64,000 nt of DNA from assembly GCF_002159495.1 (NCBI RefSeq), contig NZ_NFIT01000007.1:53959-117958 (forward strand), in the 5' to 3' direction. How positions within the stretch are numbered: the first letter of the stretch is position 1; the number at the start of each line of letters is the position of its first letter. Below, piece after piece: positions 32,656 to 41,351 of this stretch. The position numbers and the translations under genes were made by a program. The DNA comes from Olsenella sp. An293 (lineage in GTDB: Bacteria > Actinomycetota > Coriobacteriia > Coriobacteriales > Atopobiaceae). Below the pieces are notes generated by a model that worked only from the letters and a program-made list of their open reading frames with translations, ran no database searches and was not told where the DNA came from.

Positions 32656-33966
32656 TCAAGCCAGCGACTGCATCCAGGCGATGTAGACGCTCGGGTAGTG
32701 GCCGTAGAGCACCTGCATCGGGTTCACGTCGGCGAGAAGGTCGTGCACGAGCGACACCACGCCGCCCGCGCTCGCCAGGTCCTCTGCCGTGGGAATCTCG
32801 CGCCCCAGATCCTCGACGAGCTTGTCCACGTGCTCGCGGTCCTCGGGCACGTAGGGGCACTCCACGCCCGTGTTGGCCTCGAAGACCTCGCACATCGCCT
32901 CGTACTTCTCGTCAAATCCCTCGTCACCGTAGCCGGGCAGCCACAGGTCGTGCCCGTAGCGCGTGTAGCCCCACGAGGCAAGCGGCAGGCGCGGCACCAT
33001 GTCGCTCGGGTTCAGGATGTTGAAGATGTTGTCGTAGAGCGCATCGCCCGTGTTCTCCACGGTGGTGAGCTCGGGAGTGGCAAAGGTGTAGCAGTAGATG
33101 CTCTCCAGCGGCGCCAGCACGCGCAGGCCCAGCGTCATGTCGTCGGCGTAGGAGGCCGCGAGGTTGGCCGTCGCCGCGCCGCGCGAGTGGCCACAGAAGA
33201 GCAGCGCCACGTCATCGGTGCCGCCGTCGCCCGCCTCGCGCGTGATGCGCTCCGCGAGGTCGTCCACAATCTCGTTGGCGGCGCGCATGAAGCCCTCGTG
33301 GTCGATCGCGTCCATCTCGTAGTCCGCGGCGTCGCCCATGTTGAGGTCGCTCAGCCACTCCGAGCCGTAGCTGCCGCGCACGGACACCAGGTAGAGGGTC
33401 TTCTCGCGCCCATCGTCCGCCGTCACGCGCTTGGTCGCCACGGAGTAGGCCACCACGTCGTCCGTGCCGGCGAGAAAGTCCACCACCTCGTCGAAGATCT
33501 CGCTCCGGTACTGGTAGGACGCCGTGGAGATGTCCTCGAAGCCCAGCTCGGCCAGGGCCGCCTCCATGTAAGCCGGCGAGTCGGAGCCCTCCTGGTAGTA
33601 GCCGGACTCGGAGTTGGCCACGGCGGAGAGCACCGCGCAGGTGGTAGCCAGCTCGTGGTTGTACACGGTGGGGTCGGCAAAGAACCACTCGTCGTCCCAG
33701 GCGACCTCGGTGGAGATGGTCTCGGCGCCCGTGGCCATGCTCGTGAAGTCGATCTGCGCGGTGAAGGCGCCCGTGCGGCCAGTGGAGCCCTCGAGCTCCT
33801 GCGGAGCGCTCGGGGCAGAGACGGCTCCCAGGCCCAGGCGCTCCTGCTCCTGGCGGTGGTGCACCGCCACGGCAAGCGCCACGCCGGCCACCACCACAAG
33901 CGCCAGCAGGGCAAGAAGAACGCGCAGCCCCCAGCGGGGACGCCTCTTTCCAGCCTCGTCCGTCAC
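32656..33966 (-). CDS. Membrane-anchored lipase-like hydrolase
   Basis: A 436-residue protein. One membrane segment near residues 15-35 anchors an outer domain. The nucleophile elbow GHSRGAATANLA near residue 255 and the late HDLWLPGYGD and HYPSVYIAW regions fit the class 3 lipase/Mbeg1-like family. It is probably an extracellular esterase or lipase. The start overlaps the stop of the upstream CmpB-like gene by 4 bases, so the two are coupled. Confidence 0.85.
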   Translation of the reverse strand: MTDEAGKRRPRWGLRVLLALLALVVVAGVALAVAVHHRQEQERLGLGAVSAPSAPQELEGSTGRTGAFTAQIDFTSMATGAETISTEVAWDDEWFFADPTVYNHELATTCAVLSAVANSESGYYQEGSDSPAYMEAALAELGFEDISTASYQYRSEIFDEVVDFLAGTDDVVAYSVATKRVTADDGREKTLYLVSVRGSYGSEWLSDLNMGDAADYEMDAIDHEGFMRAANEIVDDLAERITREAGDGGTDDVALLFCGHSRGAATANLAASYADDMTLGLRVLAPLESIYCYTFATPELTTVENTGDALYDNIFNILNPSDMVPRLPLASWGYTRYGHDLWLPGYGDEGFDEKYEAMCEVFEANTGVECPYVPEDREHVDKLVEDLGREIPTAEDLASAGGVVSLVHDLLADVNPMQVLYGHYPSVYIAWMQSLA

Positions 33967-35309
33967 GCGGCATCATCCTCGAACGTAGCGTCGGCGGCGT
34001 CCTCGAGAGCCTCCTCGCCGGCCACGACGTTGGCGGCGCGGCCGGCGCCGTCCACGCGCGCGGAGTCGTCCGGCGTGATCGTCATGGACTCAAAGCGATG
34101 CGCCATGTAGTCGTTGTCGTAGTGCTCGGCGTAGAACTGCTCGACCGGCGTGGTCTGCGGGATGCCGGACAGGCGCTCGAACCAGCAGTCCAGCGCCTCG
34201 AGCGTCATGACGCCGTTCACGAGCATGAGGACGGCGCAGATCGTGGTGAAGGAGTAGCGGATCTTCCACGGGATGAGGTTGATGAGCCTGAGCATCCAGG
34301 GCAGGCAGAACTTGATCCACACGAAGCCGAGCGCGCCCCACATGCACATGAAAAGCGCGCTCGTGCGCCCACCAAAGATCACGGCGATGGGGTCCGGGAA
34401 GAGCCCGAAGATCGTGGAGCCCGAGTAGTCCCAGGCCACGGCACCAAAGCCCATCTCCATGAACCAGGCCGTCGCCGCCTCAAAGAGGCCGCCGATGACG
34501 GCAGAGACCAGGAAGATGATCACCGGGTTGGCCTTGTAGAAGCGGTTGAGCGCCACCGTCATGAGCACGGCGCCAAACCCGTAGATGGGCGAGAAGGGCC
34601 CAAAGAGCAGGCCGGCACGGTCCTGAATTTCTCCGGGGACCACCACCGCGAAGTGATAGACGGTCTCGATGATGAGGCCGAGGAAGCAGCAGATCACGAA
34701 GACCCAGAACAGGTTGAAGAAGTTGAGCTCAATGTAGCCCTTGCCCTCGAGGTCGCGTCCGAGCATGCCCTCCTCGGCCGCCTCGCGGTCCACCATGTCC
34801 TGCATGCGCTTCTTGAGCGCGCGCTCCTGACGCAGCGACGGGTCCACGGTAACGGAGATCGCCACGAGGATGAGCAGCTGGATGGCATCGGAGATCAGTG
34901 TGGTGTCGATGCCCTGCAGCATGATCTTCAGCAGAATCTGAATGACCGAGGTGCCAATGAGCACGTGCGACCAGCGCACCGCGTTGCGCCGCCGGCTCTT
35001 GCGCAGCGAGTGACCAAAGACGAGCAGGGCCACCGCGTTTCCAATGGTCACGAGGTAGCTGATGACGAGAAGGACCACGGGCAGGGTGGGATCGGTGCCC
35101 ACGATAATCATCGACGGATCGGTCTGGAGCGCCCATGCCATGAGGGCAGCAAAGATGATGACCGCAAACACGGTGAACACGCCGAGGACCGTACAGAGAA
35201 CGCCGTAGAGGCGCATCACGAGCGGGATCTTCTCCCCCTCCGCGATATGGGCTGGCGTGGCGCCCGACTTCTCGGGCTTCGTCGGTTCGGACTGCGGATC
35301 AGGGGTCAT
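33963..35309 (-). CDS. CmpB-like putative ABC transporter permease
   Basis: A 448-residue protein of the ABC_trans_CmpB family. The first half has five or so membrane segments and a charged loop. The second half has LFGPFSPIYGFGAVLM and WDYSGSTIFGLFPDP, hallmarks of the family. Both ends are soluble and acidic. No ATPase partner is nearby and the family's transport role is unproven. It forms an operon with the lipase gene. Confidence 0.88.
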   Translation of the reverse strand: MTPDPQSEPTKPEKSGATPAHIAEGEKIPLVMRLYGVLCTVLGVFTVFAVIIFAALMAWALQTDPSMIIVGTDPTLPVVLLVISYLVTIGNAVALLVFGHSLRKSRRRNAVRWSHVLIGTSVIQILLKIMLQGIDTTLISDAIQLLILVAISVTVDPSLRQERALKKRMQDMVDREAAEEGMLGRDLEGKGYIELNFFNLFWVFVICCFLGLIIETVYHFAVVVPGEIQDRAGLLFGPFSPIYGFGAVLMTVALNRFYKANPVIIFLVSAVIGGLFEAATAWFMEMGFGAVAWDYSGSTIFGLFPDPIAVIFGGRTSALFMCMWGALGFVWIKFCLPWMLRLINLIPWKIRYSFTTICAVLMLVNGVMTLEALDCWFERLSGIPQTTPVEQFYAEHYDNDYMAHRFESMTITPDDSARVDGAGRAANVVAGEEALEDAADATFEDDAA

Positions 35310-35510
35310 ACGAACTCCTCGGGAGGACTTTGGCAGATAGTCAGACAGAGTAACGATACCTGAAGAACGAGCACCTCAGACCGCGCATGACATCCGATTC
35401 AATTATTCAAGCGCTGGTTGATATTGGAGGGCGCGTTCTTCTCGCCGGCCCGCGCCAGCTGACCGCGACTAGACTAGGGACGATTGAAGGACTTCCACCG
35501 GAGTGGGGAC

Positions 35511-36440
35511 ATGAACATCAGACAGCTCGTGTTTTTCTGCCGTGCGGCGAGCGCTGGAAACTTCTCCGCAGCCGCAAAGGGGGAGGGCGTCACCGTTCAG
35601 GCCGTCTCGAAGTCGATTCACGAGCTCGAGGAGGAGGTCGGCGGGCGCCTCTTTGTCCGCGAGGGACGAGGGATGCGCCTCACCCAGCTCGGGAGCATGC
35701 TCCTCGAGCCGGCACTCAAGACCGTCGAGAGCTTCGATTCCCTCGAGCAGACGGTGGCGTCGTGGCAGAGCGCTTCCTCCAGAGAAGACCTCAGGCTCGC
35801 GCTCGTCACCCCTCCGTTCTCGAAGCACGAGTTCATCTGCGCCATCATCGCGCGCCTCATCACGCACTCGCTTGGGGTGGAGACCCACCTCTCCGTCTCG
35901 GTCGGAAAGAGCGCGCTGACGGGCCTTCGCGCCGGGGCCCTCGACGCCCTGTTCACGATTGGCGAGTTTGACGCCCCGGGCTGCACCTGCGTCCAGATTG
36001 GGATGGTCATGCCCGGGGTGTTCATGGGCAGGCACCACCCGCTGCGCGGCAAGCGCCCCCTGACCTTTGCCGACCTCGAGCCCTACCCCGTGCTCTGGTC
36101 GGAGGAGATAGACGGCTTCAACGAGACGATTCTCAACAGCTGCCTGAAGCACGGGCTCTCCTCCCCCCTCGAGAGCATCGGCACCAACGAGGAGGTGGTC
36201 GACTTCCTCGAGAACCGCAACGGCTACATCATGGGAGTCAACCTCAGGGCGCTGAGCATCGTGCCCTTCGTCATGATGCACGAGGTTGACCCGGAGCGCG
36301 CGCCCTCGATACCCGTCTGCCTCGTGATGCTCGACGCGCCGCAGAGGCCTGAGGTGGAGCGCCTCAACAGGTTTGCCCGAAGCGAGTTCTCCTTCATGAA
36401 GCGCCTCTTCAGCTCCGACAAGACGGTAGCCGGCAGCTAG
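35511..36440 (+). CDS. LysR-family transcriptional regulator
   Basis: A 309-residue regulator. The N-terminal HTH has MNIRQLVFFCRAASAGNFSA and VQAVSKSIHELEEEVG. The C-terminal half is an effector-binding domain. The ATG at 35511 has GGAG 7-8 bases upstream; a start at 35484 lacks one. The facing CmpB/lipase operon on the minus strand is a possible target. Sequence resembles the regulators numerous in Coriobacteriia, but I cannot name its ligand. Confidence 0.92.
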   Translation: MNIRQLVFFCRAASAGNFSAAAKGEGVTVQAVSKSIHELEEEVGGRLFVREGRGMRLTQLGSMLLEPALKTVESFDSLEQTVASWQSASSREDLRLALVTPPFSKHEFICAIIARLITHSLGVETHLSVSVGKSALTGLRAGALDALFTIGEFDAPGCTCVQIGMVMPGVFMGRHHPLRGKRPLTFADLEPYPVLWSEEIDGFNETILNSCLKHGLSSPLESIGTNEEVVDFLENRNGYIMGVNLRALSIVPFVMMHEVDPERAPSIPVCLVMLDAPQRPEVERLNRFARSEFSFMKRLFSSDKTVAGS

Positions 36441-36509
36441 CGCGCCGGGCATGCGCCGCCTCCGAAACGGCAGTTGACGCCACGCTGCACGCAGATGTGC
36501 GGACGTGAC

Positions 36510-36575
36510 GCGTGCGGAAGTGACAGGCACTTTTGCACGCTGGACCGTGCAAAAGTGCCTGTCACTTCCGCACGC
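36510..36575. repeat. 66-bp perfect hairpin, GTGCGGAAGTGACAGGCACT type
   Basis: Two perfect 30-base arms (36510-36539 and 36546-36575) with loop CTGGAC. Partial direct copies (TGTGCGGACGTGACG before, CTTCCGCACGGTCA after) flank it. It lies between a LysR gene and an SDR gene. Bases 36620-36640 hold a fragment of the CHAD-flanking hairpin (GGTTATATTGGCAAGCGAGG). Confidence 0.92.
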
Positions 36576-36688
36576 TTCCGCACGGTCAATGTCCGCGGAC
36601 GTCAGCCGAGCCAGCGAAATCGGGTTATATTGGCAAGCGAGGTGTCCCCGCGCACGCCACGGGACCTAGCCCATAGGAGGCGCAAGCC

Positions 36689-37441
36689 ATGACCAGCATC
36701 GCCATCGTCACCGGAGCGTCGTCCGGGCTCGGGCGCGAGATCGTCCGCCAGCTCGAGGGAGGAGCCTTCGGGAGGCTCGACCAGATCTGGACCCTCTCCC
36801 GCCAAGCCGAGAAGACCAGCCGACTCGTGCGTCCCTTCGCGCTCGACCTCACGGACGCCGACTCGTTCGACGTCCTGGGGGACGCGCTCTCCCGGACGCC
36901 CGACGCGCGCGTGGCGCTGCTCGTGAACAACGCGGGCTTCGGCACGTTCGGCGACTTCGCGGACATGCCCGCGCGCGACAACGCGGACATGGTGCGCCTG
37001 CTCATGCTGGCGCCCGTGGAGCTCACGTACCGCGCGCTGCCGTACATGGCGGCCGGGTCGCGCATCCTCAACGTGGCGAGCGTGGCCGCCTTCATGCCTC
37101 AGTCGGGGCTCGCCACCTACTCGGCGGCGAAGCGCTTCGTGCTGGACTTCTCGCGCGCGCTCGACGCGGAGCTCGGGGACGTGGACATCCACGTGACCGC
37201 GCTCTGCCCCAAGTTCATGCGCACGGGCTTTCTTGACCATGCGGGAGCGGGCGACGTGGCGGCGCGGATGGCGCGGCTCACGGGCTTTGAGGACGTGGGG
37301 CGCGTCGCGGCGCGCGGGCTCAGGGCGGCGCGAGAAGGACGCGCGCTCTGCATCCCGTCGGCTGACATGCGGGTGCTCTACGTGGCGACCAAGGTGCTGC
37401 CGTACCCGCTCGCGCTCGCCGTGGAGCGCGAGCTGCTGTAG
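36689..37441 (+). CDS. Short-chain dehydrogenase/reductase
   Basis: A 250-residue Rossmann-fold oxidoreductase. The cofactor motif TGASSGLGREI lies at residues 8-18, then LVNNAGFGTFG, the catalytic Ser in LNVASVAA and YSAAKRF. It should reduce or oxidise a hydroxyl/ketone with NAD(P)(H). It lacks a typical start of fatty-acid-synthesis FabG, so it stays unspecified. TAGGAGGCGCAAGCC lies before the ATG. A repeat stretch follows. Confidence 0.93.
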   Translation: MTSIAIVTGASSGLGREIVRQLEGGAFGRLDQIWTLSRQAEKTSRLVRPFALDLTDADSFDVLGDALSRTPDARVALLVNNAGFGTFGDFADMPARDNADMVRLLMLAPVELTYRALPYMAAGSRILNVASVAAFMPQSGLATYSAAKRFVLDFSRALDAELGDVDIHVTALCPKFMRTGFLDHAGAGDVAARMARLTGFEDVGRVAARGLRAAREGRALCIPSADMRVLYVATKVLPYPLALAVERELL

Positions 37442-37454
37442 CGCCGGGGCAACA

Positions 37455-37600
37455 CCCCAGGTGCGTCACCCCAGGTGCCTGATTTCCGCCATCTGCGTAC
37501 CGTGGTGCCTGATTTCCGCCATATGCGTAAAATCGGAACCAAAATCCGGTCATATGCGTGTCCCTCACACGCATATGACGCGATTCCGGCACCTGGCAAA
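37455..37600. repeat. Repeat stretch with GTGCCTGATTTCCGCCAT units
   Basis: Two direct copies of GTGCCTGATTTCCGCCAT lie at about 37476 and 37503. They are followed by a perfect hairpin of 13-base arms (37549-37561 and 37567-37579, GTCATATGCGTGT) and the inverse GATTCCGGCACCTGG. An open frame from 37475 runs through it into the next gene, but I treat that as chance. Confidence 0.75.
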
Positions 37601-37627
37601 ACGTCACACCGCAGAAAAGGGGCGCGC

Positions 37628-38641
37628 ATGGCCGAGAAGAACGTCCGCTGGGGCATCGTCGGCGCGGGGCGCATAGCCCACCGCTTCGCACGAAGCCTCG
37701 CGCACGAGCCGCATTCCGAGCTCGTCGCCATCAGCTGCCGCTCCGCCGGGCGGGCCGCTGCCTTTGCCGCAGAGCACGGCGTGCCGGAGGGAGGCACGTT
37801 CTCCGACGATGGCCTCGGGGGCGTGGCGGGCGCAGCCCACGCCGCCCTTCTCGCCCGGCCCGACGTCGATGCCGTCTACCTGGCGCTCCCCCACGGGATG
37901 CACCTCACCTGGGCCGTCGCCGCGCTGCGCGCCGGCAAGGCGGTCCTCTGCGAGAAGCCCGCGTGCGCGAGCGCGGCGGAGGCGAGCGAGGTCATCTCCG
38001 CTGCCCGCGAGACCGGCTCCCTCTTCATGGAGGCCATGAAGACGCGCTTCACCCCGCTCTACCGCCGCGTGCGCCAGCTCGTTGCGGTGGGTGCCATAGG
38101 CGAGCTGCTGCGCGTCGAGGCCCTGCTGGAGAACGACATGGGGGACCGCATCGCCCGGGGCGGGGACTACATGTCGGACCCCGTCGCCGGGGGCATCCTC
38201 CTGGACTCGGGCATCTACTGCGCCTCCTGGATCGAAGACTTCCTCGCCGGTCCGCTCGAGGTCACCTCCGCGAGCGCGCGTTGGGACCACGGGGTCGACT
38301 GCTTCGTCGACGCCGAGCTCTCGCTGGGCCAGAGGACGGCGCGGCTCGCCACCGCGGCCGACGTCGCCGGGCCCCGGACCGTGCGGCTCATCGGCACGGC
38401 CGGCGACATCGTGGTCGAGGACATGCACCGCCCGCAACGGGCCGTTCTTCTCGCCGGCGGAGGGGGACGCCGCGACATTGACCTCCCCTATCCCGTGGAC
38501 GACTTCTACGACGAGGTCGAGCACTTCACGGGCCTCCTGCTCGCGGGGCGCGCGGAGTCCGACGTCATGCCCCTCGCCGCCACGCTGCGCTGCGCAGAGC
38601 TGCTCGACGCGGTGAGGGACGCCCTGACGACCCTCAACTAA
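37628..38641 (+). CDS. Gfo/Idh/MocA-family oxidoreductase
   Basis: A 337-residue NAD(P)-dependent oxidoreductase. GIVGAGRIAHRFA at the N-terminus binds the cofactor. LCEKPACAS is the family's EKP motif with catalytic Lys, and GGDYMSDPVAGGILLDSGIY belongs to the C-terminal sheet domain. The substrate is probably a sugar or inositol derivative. AAAAGGGG lies 6 bases before the ATG. The first codons contain the dispersed 10-mer (AEKNV). Confidence 0.92.
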   Translation: MAEKNVRWGIVGAGRIAHRFARSLAHEPHSELVAISCRSAGRAAAFAAEHGVPEGGTFSDDGLGGVAGAAHAALLARPDVDAVYLALPHGMHLTWAVAALRAGKAVLCEKPACASAAEASEVISAARETGSLFMEAMKTRFTPLYRRVRQLVAVGAIGELLRVEALLENDMGDRIARGGDYMSDPVAGGILLDSGIYCASWIEDFLAGPLEVTSASARWDHGVDCFVDAELSLGQRTARLATAADVAGPRTVRLIGTAGDIVVEDMHRPQRAVLLAGGGGRRDIDLPYPVDDFYDEVEHFTGLLLAGRAESDVMPLAATLRCAELLDAVRDALTTLN

Positions 38642-38736
38642 CGCTCCGCCGATGCCTTCGGCGACCTTGGGCGACCCGCGAGAGGGTACCTTAGACGTGC
38701 AAACGCGCGCCACGCGCACGACCCGAAAGGAAGAAC

Positions 38737-39033
38737 ATGGACGTTCAGGACATCATCGCCCAGGTCTCCGCGGCCCTTGCCGACGCCCCCGAGAAGCTCC
38801 AGGGGCTCGTCTCCGACCCCAAGGGCACCATCGAGGAGCTCACCGGCCACGACCTCGGCGACGTCGACCCCTCCGAGATCGTCGACGGCATCAAGAGCCA
38901 CGTCGCCGAGGGCGGCATCGACCTTGGCGGGCTCGACCTCGGCAACCTCGCCGAGGGCCTTGGCGGCGCCCTCGAGAACAGCCCGCTCGGCGGCATCGCC
39001 GACAGCCTGGGCGGCCTCTTCGGCAAGAAGTAG
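38737..39033 (+). CDS. Small acidic, glycine-rich protein of unknown function
   Basis: A 98-residue protein that I do not recognise. A helical N-terminal 35 residues (DIIAQVSAALADAPEKLQGL) is followed by LGDVDPSEIVDGIKSHV. A repetitive Gly/Leu/Asp-rich second half (GGIDLGGLDLGNLAEGLGGA) ends in GLFGKK. There is no signal peptide or membrane segment. AAAGGAAGAAC lies before the ATG. Codon use is like its neighbours, so it is probably a real native gene. Confidence 0.75.
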   Translation: MDVQDIIAQVSAALADAPEKLQGLVSDPKGTIEELTGHDLGDVDPSEIVDGIKSHVAEGGIDLGGLDLGNLAEGLGGALENSPLGGIADSLGGLFGKK

Positions 39034-39044
39034 GACGAGAAGGG

Positions 39045-39231
39045 CGCGGGCACGCCCGCACTTCTTTGCATTTCACAGGTTTCGGCCCGCACTTACGGCC
39101 CGCACTCATCCAGTGCGGGCCGTCGCGCACTTGTTGGGGGCACTTGCGGCCATCGCACGAGTGGACGCCCGCACTCAAGGGGCGCAGGCGTCATAACCGC
39201 CCGCACTTCTCGCCCGCACTCATGAGTGCGG
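39045..39231. repeat. Repeat island of GCACT words, second copy
   Basis: About nine GCACT(T/C) words in both orientations occur in under 200 bases. They include CCCGCACTCATGAGTGCGGG at about 39212, identical to the palindrome at about 10602. It lies between the small acidic-protein gene and a metallo-hydrolase gene. Confidence 0.72.
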
Positions 39232-39298
39232 GAGCCGCGACGGCACCGCCCCGTCCGGGTAGAATGGGCGCATCCGCCACGTCGCGAGAGGGGTCGTC

Positions 39299-39964
39299 AT
39301 GAGCCTGAGCCTGGAGAACGTCCGCGTGTACACCCAGAGCGCCATCCGCATCGAGGGGGCGCGCGGCACCGTTGTCTACCTCGACCCCTTCTCGCTCACC
39401 GACGCCGAGGCGGCGCACGACGCGGACTACGTGCTGATCACCCACGCCCACTACGACCATCTCTCACCCGAGGACTATGCGCGCGTGGCGGGCGAGAAGA
39501 CCGTGGTCGTGGCGCCGGCGAGCATGGCGGGCGAGGTCGCGGGGCTGGGCGCTGCCGCGACGCACCTCATGGCAGCTGGCGAGAAGATCGAGCTCCCCGG
39601 GCTGACCGTGGAGGCCGTGCCCGCCTACAACGTGGAGCCCGAGCGGCTGGCCATGCATCCGCAGGCCAACGGTTGGCTCGGCTACGTGCTCACCCTCGAC
39701 GGCGAGCCCACGCGCTACTACGTCTCCGGCGACACGGACCAGAACCCCGACAACGAGTCTGTGCGCTGCGACGTCGCGCTCGTGCCCATCGGCGGCACCT
39801 ACACCTGCGACCCGCGTCAGGCGGCGGCCTTCGTAAACGCGCTGCGCCCGGCCGCCGTGGTGCCCACCCACTACGGCAGCATCGTCGGCACCTACGCCGA
39901 CTTCGACGCCTTCGCCGCCGCCGTGGACCCTGCCATCGCCGTCGTCCGCAAGCTCGAGCGATGA
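39299..39964 (+). CDS. Metallo-beta-lactamase-fold hydrolase (UlaG-like)
   Basis: A 221-residue protein. THAHYDHLSPEDY is the HxHxDH metal motif near residue 48. SGDTDQNPDN and a late PTHYGS supply the other ligands. It resembles UlaG-like hydrolases found in archaea and Gram-positives, with unknown substrate. It is the third metallo-beta-lactamase-fold gene of the window. A palindrome directly follows the stop codon. Confidence 0.9.
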   Translation: MSLSLENVRVYTQSAIRIEGARGTVVYLDPFSLTDAEAAHDADYVLITHAHYDHLSPEDYARVAGEKTVVVAPASMAGEVAGLGAAATHLMAAGEKIELPGLTVEAVPAYNVEPERLAMHPQANGWLGYVLTLDGEPTRYYVSGDTDQNPDNESVRCDVALVPIGGTYTCDPRQAAAFVNALRPAAVVPTHYGSIVGTYADFDAFAAAVDPAIAVVRKLER

Positions 39965-39990
39965 TACGAAGGGACAGTCCTTTTCATCAT
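39962..39990. repeat. GGGACAGTCC palindrome, ATGAT/ATCAT arms
   Basis: The arms ATGATACGAAGG and CCTTTTCATCAT surround GACAGT, with two mismatches. The left arm includes the stop codon of the metallo-hydrolase gene, and the right arm ends 17 bases before the start of the YbaK-like gene. Confidence 0.75.
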
Positions 39991-40006
39991 TTCGCGGGAG
40001 ATCAAC

Positions 40007-40495
40007 ATGTTTGGAAAGGCAGAGACAATGGCGCTGCTTGACCAGGCGGGGATCGCCTACGAGCTCTACGAGCACGAGGCGGTCTTCACCGTGGAGCAGG
40101 CAAATGCCGCGGGTATCCCCCATCCCGAGCTCGGCGCCAAGAACCTCTTCCTGCGGGACGACAAGCACCGCGCCTACTACCTCGTCTGCCTGCCGGACGA
40201 GAAGGACGTCTCGCTGCGAGAGGTCCAGGGGCGGTTGGGCTCGCGCCGCCTCTCGTTTGCCAGCGATAAGGACCTACGCTCGATGCTCGGCCTGGTGCCG
40301 GGCTCCGTCACGCCGCTCGGTGCGCTGAACGACGTCGAACACCGCGTGGAGGTTGTGATCGACCAGGAGCTCGTCGACGCCGGGCACGTGACCGTGCACC
40401 CGTGCGACAACACCGCGACCGTCCTTCTCGCCACCGCGGACCTGATTGCGCTGCTGCGCGAGCACGGCTGCACCGTGCGCGTTGTCGACCTGTAG
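40007..40495 (+). CDS. YbaK/ProX-type aminoacyl-tRNA deacylase
   Basis: A 162-residue editing-domain protein. GAKNLFLRDDKHRAYYLV holds the conserved Lys of the YbaK/ProX fold. LGLVPGSVTPLGALND and HPCDNTATVLL are also typical. Length and motifs fit the ProX branch, which clears wrongly charged Ala or Cys from tRNA-Pro. GGGAGATCAAC lies before the ATG. Two hairpins follow the stop codon. Confidence 0.92.
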   Translation: MFGKAETMALLDQAGIAYELYEHEAVFTVEQANAAGIPHPELGAKNLFLRDDKHRAYYLVCLPDEKDVSLREVQGRLGSRRLSFASDKDLRSMLGLVPGSVTPLGALNDVEHRVEVVIDQELVDAGHVTVHPCDNTATVLLATADLIALLREHGCTVRVVDL

Positions 40496-40504
40496 CGCCC
40501 CGTT

Positions 40505-40570
40505 AATTCGAGACGCAGAGCGTCTCGAATTGTGCACTCACTGCGCGCACTTTTTGACGCGCTGCGTCAA
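40505..40570. terminator. Pair of perfect short hairpins
   Basis: AATTCGAGACGC-AGA-GCGTCTCGAATT lies at 40505-40531 and TTGACGC-GCT-GCGTCAA at 40554-40570. A weaker one, GTGAAC/GTTCAC, lies near 40593-40611. They lie just after the YbaK-like gene and before a GGGG-type palindrome, and likely end transcription from one or both sides. Confidence 0.6.
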
Positions 40571-40640
40571 GAATCTCCAAGCCAATCAGAATTGTGAACG
40601 CATCGAGTTCACTATTTGACCTCCGCAGGCTTCTCGTTCT

Positions 40641-40671
40641 GATCCAAAAGGGGGCTGTCCCCTTTTGGATC
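40641..40671. repeat. GGGGACAGCCCCC palindrome at the tag 3' end
   Basis: Arms GATCCAAAAGGGG and CCCCTTTTGGATC lie around a short core. On the minus strand the palindrome starts with the last bases of the tag stop codon TGA (40670-40672). Confidence 0.85.
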
Positions 40672-41290
40672 ACTCGAAGTGCCGGACGTCCTTCTCGAGG
40701 TAGCGGCGCTTCTCGACCGTAGGGCCAAGCGCGTTGATGACTGCGTAGCGCGGGCAGCTGCGACCGTGGTCGTTGATGATGCCGCAGGCCTGCAGGTGCG
40801 AGTAGACCGTCGTGGGGCCCAAGTACTTGAAGCCGCGTCGACGCAGGTCGGCGGCCACGCGCGTGGAAAGGCCGTTGCTCACGGGAATCCATCCATCAGC
40901 GTGCTTGTTGTAGAGGATTGTCTTGCCGTCCGAGAAGCCCCAGAGGTAGGCGTCAAAGCTGCCGAACTCCTCGCGCACCCGCTGGAAGCACTGCGCGTTG
41001 TTGATGATGGCCTCAACCTTGCGACGCGAGCGGATCATGCCCGGCGTGGCCAGAATGCGATCGACGTCGTCCGGACCAAACCCGGCCACCGCATCAAAGT
41101 CAAAGCCCGCAAAGCACGTCCGCATGACCTCGCGCTTGTGCAGCATCATGGTCCAGTTGAGCCCGCACTGCATGACCTCGAGCGAGAGGTACTCGAACTG
41201 CGTGCGGTCGTCGTGCACCGGCACGCCCCACTCCTCGTCGTGGTAGCGCAGGCAGAGCTCATCGGTGGTATCCCAGTCGCAGTAGGACAT
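40670..41290 (-). CDS. tag: DNA-3-methyladenine glycosylase I
   Basis: A 206-residue Tag-family enzyme that removes 3-methyladenine from alkylated DNA. YHDEEWGVPVHDD near residue 18, LEVMQCGLNWTMMLHKR, FGSFDAYLWGF and LGPTTVYSHLQACGIINDH are close to known Tag proteins. CRYAV-like zinc positions near the C-terminus (SCPRYAV) are partly changed. The ATG at 41290 has AGGGGA upstream. The 10-mer motif lies in the leader at 41301. Confidence 0.92.
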   Translation of the reverse strand: MSYCDWDTTDELCLRYHDEEWGVPVHDDRTQFEYLSLEVMQCGLNWTMMLHKREVMRTCFAGFDFDAVAGFGPDDVDRILATPGMIRSRRKVEAIINNAQCFQRVREEFGSFDAYLWGFSDGKTILYNKHADGWIPVSNGLSTRVAADLRRRGFKYLGPTTVYSHLQACGIINDHGRSCPRYAVINALGPTVEKRRYLEKDVRHFE

Positions 41291-41351
41291 GCGGTCCCCT
41301 GTTCTTCTCGACCTTGACAAGCCTATTATCTGACAGAGAAGGAAGTCGAAC

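Noticed and set aside
37475..37627. N-terminal extension of the Gfo/Idh/MocA protein
   Set aside because: It would translate repeats; the cofactor-binding strand starts directly after the ATG at 37628, which has its own ribosome binding site.
10445..39231. GCACT islands as CRISPR arrays
   Set aside because: Words are 5-10 bases at irregular spacing and in both directions; there are no equal spacers and no cas genes.
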